From a virus, in the IMG/VR virus record IMGVR_UViG_3300035698_035364, positions 38,985-102,984 of that record: a DNA stretch of 64,000 nt, one strand, 5' to 3'. Shown piece after piece: positions 60,586-64,000 of the stretch. How positions within the stretch are numbered: position 1 is the first letter of the stretch; each line of letters begins with the position of its first letter. Both the position numbers and the translations under genes were made by a program. The notes beneath the pieces are model-generated. The model did no database searches. It saw only the letters and a program-made list of their open reading frames with translations, and had not been told where the DNA came from.

Positions 60586-61082
60586 CTCCAGAACGTGAAA
60601 CTATGTTTAATCTAGGGAACGAGGCAACTGTTTATGGTCCCAATGATACGGAAGTTAAAGGGCTGATTCTTATATCAGTTGATATGGAGATTGATCAAGA
60701 CGGAAGGGATATGTATCGTTTGAAGTTTAAGGGTAATCCTGCACATGGCCATTTATTAGATATCCATCATCATGGTCTTTCTCCGGCTCGTATAGGATTT
60801 CATACCTCATATTACCTTGTGATAGGTGATTACCGTGTGCCTATCTATATGACATACCTCTCTACGGATGCAGCAGACTCAATTGGATATTGTGCTATTG
60901 GTGAACCGACAACTACTAATTTTCTAACGACATCCTTAGATGTAACCGTAGAGGCAATGGTGATGTGGGGTGATTTTGAAGAGGCATATGTTAAATCAAG
61001 TAGAGAATATAAGGATGACTATAAGGATGAAGAAGATGAAGAAATTGAAGGTAGATGGGAGATATTTGATTTATGGGATTAG
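60582..61082 (+). CDS. Unknown protein, paralogue of the 62495 gene
   Basis: 166 residues, ATGA-coupled. A beta-rich domain (TEVKGLILISVDMEIDQDGR, then SYYLVIGDYRVPIYMTYL) is followed by an acidic linker (KDDYKDEEDEEIEG) and the terminal RWEIFDLWD. The strand SYYLVIGDYRVPIYMTYL lines up with WHLMIIGPYDVPIHFSKF of the protein at 62495, and the upstream strand YRLKFKGNP with YNIEFHYPR, so the two are diverged paralogues. No known family. Confidence 0.58.
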   Translation: MTPERETMFNLGNEATVYGPNDTEVKGLILISVDMEIDQDGRDMYRLKFKGNPAHGHLLDIHHHGLSPARIGFHTSYYLVIGDYRVPIYMTYLSTDAADSIGYCAIGEPTTTNFLTTSLDVTVEAMVMWGDFEEAYVKSSREYKDDYKDEEDEEIEGRWEIFDLWD

Positions 61083-61492
61083 CATATTATTTACCTGATA
61101 GCGGGGCGTTTTTCCAATACCAAGGAAAGACTATACCTATAGCAGGAGTGAAAAGTATTAAGTTGGATGTAGATCGCCTTGAAGCATTCTATGGCTTTTG
61201 GGTGAATACGGTAGCTGTGCAGCCATTCTTACCTACTGATGTAGTGGGAAGTGATGTTATTCAAATGGCCCCCATGGAAATAACTGATCTAAAAGTTAGT
61301 TTAAATACGGGGTTCCAATCATTCGAGGGACAAATTAAAAGAATCAACTATATATCACCTAAGCATGTATATCTAGTAGAGTTTTATACTCATATAAATC
61401 GAGAGCTTATCAAAGAATTTATTTATGATAAAGATTCCGAAGAGATTGAGCGTGATCGTTTTAGTCAGATGCAGATAGAGGAAGATGAGTGA
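61073..61492 (+). CDS. Unknown protein, 139 residues
   Basis: Overlaps the previous gene by 10 bases. Beta-rich (MEITDLKVSLNTGFQSFEGQ, then IKRINYISPKHVYLVEFYT), probably a small sandwich or barrel, ending in an acidic tail (SQMQIEEDE) like several neighbours. No cysteines and no catalytic motif. Its stop overlaps the GTG of the next gene. Not recognised. Confidence 0.57.
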   Translation: MGLAYYLPDSGAFFQYQGKTIPIAGVKSIKLDVDRLEAFYGFWVNTVAVQPFLPTDVVGSDVIQMAPMEITDLKVSLNTGFQSFEGQIKRINYISPKHVYLVEFYTHINRELIKEFIYDKDSEEIERDRFSQMQIEEDE

Positions 61493-61791
61493 GACCAGGT
61501 AAAAGAAGACATTTAGCCAAGAAGAGAGCCGTAAATGCCAAGGCTCAAAAGCAGAAGATAAAAGAAATACAAGAATGGTTAGTAAGGAGTATTTTTATGG
61601 ATATTGATCCTATTCATGATTTTGATCAAGGGTTCGAGTTAGTTAAAAGAGCGTTTCCTAGAGCTTTTAAGACGTTGTATGACGAATATGTGAAAGAGGG
61701 TTTCACCTCCACTCAGGCATTGACTTTAGTAAGAGACTACCAACAATTTATTTTAACGAGTCCATTATCCGATGAAACAGAACAGCTATAA
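61489..61791 (+). CDS. Unknown protein, 100 residues, GTG start
   Basis: GTG at 61489 overlaps the previous stop (GTGA). The N-terminus is strongly basic (MRPGKRRHLAKKRAVNAKAQ), then helical (FELVKRAFPRAFKTLYDEYV). Possibly nucleic-acid binding. No family recognised. It overlaps the next gene by 20 bases. Confidence 0.55.
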   Translation: MRPGKRRHLAKKRAVNAKAQKQKIKEIQEWLVRSIFMDIDPIHDFDQGFELVKRAFPRAFKTLYDEYVKEGFTSTQALTLVRDYQQFILTSPLSDETEQL

Positions 61792-62491
61792 AAAATTAGT
61801 GGGTAAGCATCCGGGGCAAACAGCGTTTGTTCTAGGAGCAGGCCCGTCTTTATTCAATGCTTATGAAGATATTAGTTTCGATGAGATACATGATCATGTA
61901 GTTATTTCTATTAACTCAAGTATTATGCTTATGCCATGGAGAGAAGGAGAGGCAGATAAGAGGTATTGGATCTCTAATGACTCTCTCTGTAGAAGGTGGA
62001 CCTGGTGGAAGGCTGTGCAAGAAGCACGTTGCACTAAAATAGTGAGAGATAGTTGGGAAAAATATGAAGATGAATTAGAAGGATTTCTCTATTTCTCTCC
62101 ACGTCCCACTCAGGAGCATATTATCGAATCTAGTGACGTAGGACTCGCTTATTGCTCTTCAGTGCCGTCAGGGGTTGATCTGGCTATTCAGATGGGATGT
62201 AAGAAGATCTTTCTACTAGGAGTAGATCATTGGCAGGGGATTTGTGGAGAAACTCACTTTTGGGACTATCTAAGAACAGTAGATAGGCCCATATCGGTTG
62301 GTCCGGCCCAAGGTGACTTCAATCATCAAAAAGAAGTGTTTGATTTTAGTATAAGGGCATATGAAGCATTAAATAAATTTGCGGGAATAAAAAAGGCAGA
62401 AATATACAATTGCAGCCCTAATAGCAAATTAGAAGAAATAAATAGAATTAGCTTTAATGACTGGAAGAAATATGGGAACGGACAGAACTAA
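61772..62491 (+). CDS. DUF115/MAF-like protein
   Basis: 239 residues. The N-terminal nucleotide-binding loop is TAFVLGAGPSLFNAYEDISF, followed by VVISINSSI, and later CSSVPSGVDLAIQMGCKKIF and LLGVDHWQGICGETHFWDYL. This is the layout of the DUF115 (6-hydroxymethylpterin pyrophosphokinase MptE-like) group, which also includes motility-associated glycosyltransferases that add nonulosonic acids to flagellin and the related GT42 sialyltransferases. With four glycosyltransferases elsewhere in the window, a sugar-transfer job is favoured, but the sequence alone does not exclude other pyrophosphate-transfer reactions. Confidence 0.68.
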   Translation: MKQNSYKKLVGKHPGQTAFVLGAGPSLFNAYEDISFDEIHDHVVISINSSIMLMPWREGEADKRYWISNDSLCRRWTWWKAVQEARCTKIVRDSWEKYEDELEGFLYFSPRPTQEHIIESSDVGLAYCSSVPSGVDLAIQMGCKKIFLLGVDHWQGICGETHFWDYLRTVDRPISVGPAQGDFNHQKEVFDFSIRAYEALNKFAGIKKAEIYNCSPNSKLEEINRISFNDWKKYGNGQN

Positions 62492-62494
62492 TAG

Positions 62495-63004
62495 ATGTAT
62501 GAGACACTAATTATGAGAGGGTATGAATACCTAAAGGGCATAGAGAGGGAAGATCTCCCGATAACTCTAGTTAATAAGGTAGGGGAGAGATCGGAAGGAT
62601 GGAAAGTTCGTGGAGTAGTGGTTGCCGGTCTTGCTCTTTCAGAAGTTCCACCTACATTAATGCATTATAATATAGAGTTTCATTATCCCAGATATAAGTT
62701 TTTAAAAGAGTTGAATGAAAAGGGAGAGAGATTTTTTAGATGGGGAGATCAAGGATTTATCGGAGGGTGGCATCTAATGATAATAGGTCCATATGATGTT
62801 CCTATCCACTTTTCTAAATTCGATAGGCATATAGAGAGTGGGGATCCTCAAATGGCTGTTGAATATATTCATGCCATAGGTGAAATATTACCACTGTATG
62901 TAGACGATCTCAATATAGTAAGTAACGATGAGATCGATGAAATATGGGACCGAACAGATCTAATAGATATAGAAGGAGATGAAGATGTACCCGATCAAAG
63001 ATGA
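62495..63004 (+). CDS. Unknown protein, paralogue of the 60582 gene
   Basis: 169 residues, starting three bases after the DUF115 gene. The core strands (WKVRGVVVAGLALSEVPPTL, then YNIEFHYPRYKFL and WHLMIIGPYDVPIHFSKF) match those of the 60582 protein in order and spacing. The end is acidic (RTDLIDIEGDEDVPDQR), related to the ends of the 42336 and 41256 proteins. No named family. It overlaps the next gene. Confidence 0.58.
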   Translation: MYETLIMRGYEYLKGIEREDLPITLVNKVGERSEGWKVRGVVVAGLALSEVPPTLMHYNIEFHYPRYKFLKELNEKGERFFRWGDQGFIGGWHLMIIGPYDVPIHFSKFDRHIESGDPQMAVEYIHAIGEILPLYVDDLNIVSNDEIDEIWDRTDLIDIEGDEDVPDQR

Positions 63005-63317
63005 TGGGATAAATGAAGTATCAACCCCTTGTAAGCACAGAGATAGAATGCAGGTTGACCATGTGGTTTTGCAATGCCCTGAAAAGGGTTGCTTAGGAGA
63101 GATGCGTTTTAATGGTAGAAGCAAAACGATGGACGGGAAGATGACTCGTCGTCATAAATGTAATAAATGTCAGGTATTGCACTATTATGACGAGAAGTAC
63201 CCTCGTTTAGAATTCTATCATATGGATTCTTGTTATTTGTCTTTTTATATATCTGCATACGATATGGAAAGTATGACTCCCACTATGCCACCGATACATC
63301 CTTTGGAGGATAAATAA
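62985..63317 (+). CDS. Zinc-ribbon protein, 110 residues
   Basis: AAGGAG at 62973-62978 points to the ATG at 62985 (7 bases away) rather than the one at 62979. Cys pairs CPEKGC and CNKC, plus CKHRDR near the start, form a zinc ribbon of the type seen in replication and transcription proteins (VVLQCPEKGCLGEMRF, then RRHKCNKCQVLHYYDE). The C-terminus is aromatic and Pro-rich. No family recognised. Confidence 0.58.
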   Translation: MYPIKDDGINEVSTPCKHRDRMQVDHVVLQCPEKGCLGEMRFNGRSKTMDGKMTRRHKCNKCQVLHYYDEKYPRLEFYHMDSCYLSFYISAYDMESMTPTMPPIHPLEDK

Positions 63318-63318
63318 A

Positions 63319-63639
63319 ATGAGTGTATTATTAGTAATATTAATACTTATCCCTGCTGCTTTTTTGTATATGACTACTGGAGTTGTAATTAATGTTTTCT
63401 ATAGAAAGGCATGTCAAAATTACTGTGAAAAACATAATAGGTATTATAGTGATATTGCCTATGGGTCTGATATAGTATTGTTTGCTTTTTTCTGGCCCGT
63501 TGCTGTGTTCATCATGGGGCCAATGTATGGGGTAGTACATATCATCCATAGTTTTATAAAATGGGTAGATAAAAGATTTGAGAGAGTATTGGACAAAAAT
63601 GATAAGAAAAAAGAGGTGCAAGATGTTGGAAGTGACTAG
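63319..63639 (+). CDS. Two-pass membrane protein, unknown
   Basis: 106 residues. Residues 3-24 (LLVILILIPAAFLYMTTGVV) and 49-76 (SDIVLFAFFWPVAVFIMGPM) are clear membrane segments; the connecting part has two Cys (KACQNYCEKHNR) and the C-terminus is a charged cytoplasmic-looking tail (KWVDKRFERVLDKNDKKKEV). This is the only obvious membrane protein in the window. Size and shape would fit an inner-membrane accessory or a holin-like protein, but no lysis genes are nearby, so no function is assigned. Confidence 0.6.
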   Translation: MSVLLVILILIPAAFLYMTTGVVINVFYRKACQNYCEKHNRYYSDIAYGSDIVLFAFFWPVAVFIMGPMYGVVHIIHSFIKWVDKRFERVLDKNDKKKEVQDVGSD

Positions 63640-64000
63640 TGTGGTATATGATTTCTATGTGAATGTTAAAGGGCCAGGTTGTTTCGTAGTGATGTGCCCT
63701 GAATCTCCTGAAGGTTGTTTAGTCCCTACTTTTGGAATGAATAAGTTTGGGCAGGTTGTTAGTCGTAGGAACCCAGAACCTTTAGTAGAGCCACTAGATG
63801 TGTGGATCGAAAATCATGTTGATAATGCTGTGGAAGCATTCCGTATGGAGATGAAGGATAAGAAGAAACAAGTAAATGTTGCTGTTATCCGTAGATCGGA
63901 TTGTCCTCATGAAATAGGCATATTATGTTCCGAAGGCATAATAACTATTCCTAATTTCTCTTCCGAAACAGTAGAAAAAACAAAGTTTAACGAAGAATAG
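63623..64000 (+). CDS. Unknown protein, 125 residues
   Basis: ATG 63623 lies after AGAGGTG and inside the end of the membrane-protein gene; the open frame upstream of it is covered by that gene. The product is compact alpha/beta (SVVYDFYVNVKGPGCFVVMC, then GQVVSRRNPEPLVEPLDVWI and VNVAVIRRSDCPHEIGILCS). No family recognised. It ends with TAG at the last base of the window, so the gene is complete. Confidence 0.57.
   Translation: MLEVTSVVYDFYVNVKGPGCFVVMCPESPEGCLVPTFGMNKFGQVVSRRNPEPLVEPLDVWIENHVDNAVEAFRMEMKDKKKQVNVAVIRRSDCPHEIGILCSEGIITIPNFSSETVEKTKFNEE

Noticed and set aside
1-64000. tRNA genes, CRISPR arrays, integrase or attachment sites.
   Set aside because: I looked for cloverleaf and GTTCRA-type signatures, spaced identical repeats and recombinase motifs and saw none; a tRNA scan was not possible here.

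Overview
The window reads as part of a very large, AT-rich, lytic-type bacteriophage genome (jumbo or huge phage). The evidence is as follows. Almost all genes lie on one strand. They are packed with ATGA/TAATG overlaps into long operons. Giant virion-type proteins sit next to a complete set of replication and recombination genes. Homing-endonuclease genes and an intein are present. Several translation, metabolism and regulation genes of cellular type are carried, including IF-3, PRPP synthetase, SpoVS and a CYTH enzyme. No terminase, portal, capsid, integrase or tRNA was recognised, so the host and exact phage clade cannot be fixed. SpoVS and a DnaE-type polymerase are only weak pointers to a Gram-positive-like host.

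Layout. 1-23430: end of a cut gene, then six giant or companion virion genes. Four proteins of 656-2039 residues are built from beta-propellers (BNR/sialidase-like, Reg_prop-like, FG-GAP, kelch), fibronectin type III, laminin-G and von Willebrand A modules, followed by a 61-codon ORF and a 974-codon ORF separated by an in-frame TAA. These look like tail-fibre or appendage proteins. 23430-29410: three glycosyltransferases, an HNH endonuclease, small paralogous genes and zinc-ribbon proteins, plus the only minus-strand gene, a 53-residue ribbon-helix-helix regulator too short for usual gene calling. 29481-38232: UvsW-like helicase, IF-3, a Ycf46-like AAA+ ATPase, a DnaC-like loader, DnaB helicase and the zinc-finger half of primase. 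38236-44019: sulfotransferase, PRPP synthetase, HExxH protease, an FmdB-like protein apparently started at AUC, and a capsule-synthesis-like transferase. 44016-49038: the DNA polymerase III alpha locus, which has been hit twice. It is preceded by a 10-codon relic of its own start, a structured RNA and an HNH gene, and it is then split into two genes inside the palm. 49056-60585: SSB, RecA/UvsX, TOPRIM half of primase, PD-(D/E)XK nuclease, SpoVS, Gam-like, YkgJ-like, thioredoxin-like, UvrD helicase with an intein, CYTH and DUF4326. 60582-64000: small unknown proteins, two of them paralogous, and a DUF115-like protein.

How it fits together. The replication genes combine bacterial-type parts (DnaB, divided DnaG, DnaE, RecA, SSB) with T4-style recombination helpers (UvsW-like and UvrD-like helicases). 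A repeated intergenic motif, TTGAAAAGTGGAAA, lies 50-60 bases before three start codons and is a candidate phage promoter. The most unusual locus is 44016-45480. A homing-endonuclease cassette appears to have inserted at codon 10 of the polymerase gene and to have brought a replacement 5' end for it, with a pseudoknotted leader RNA controlling the endonuclease.
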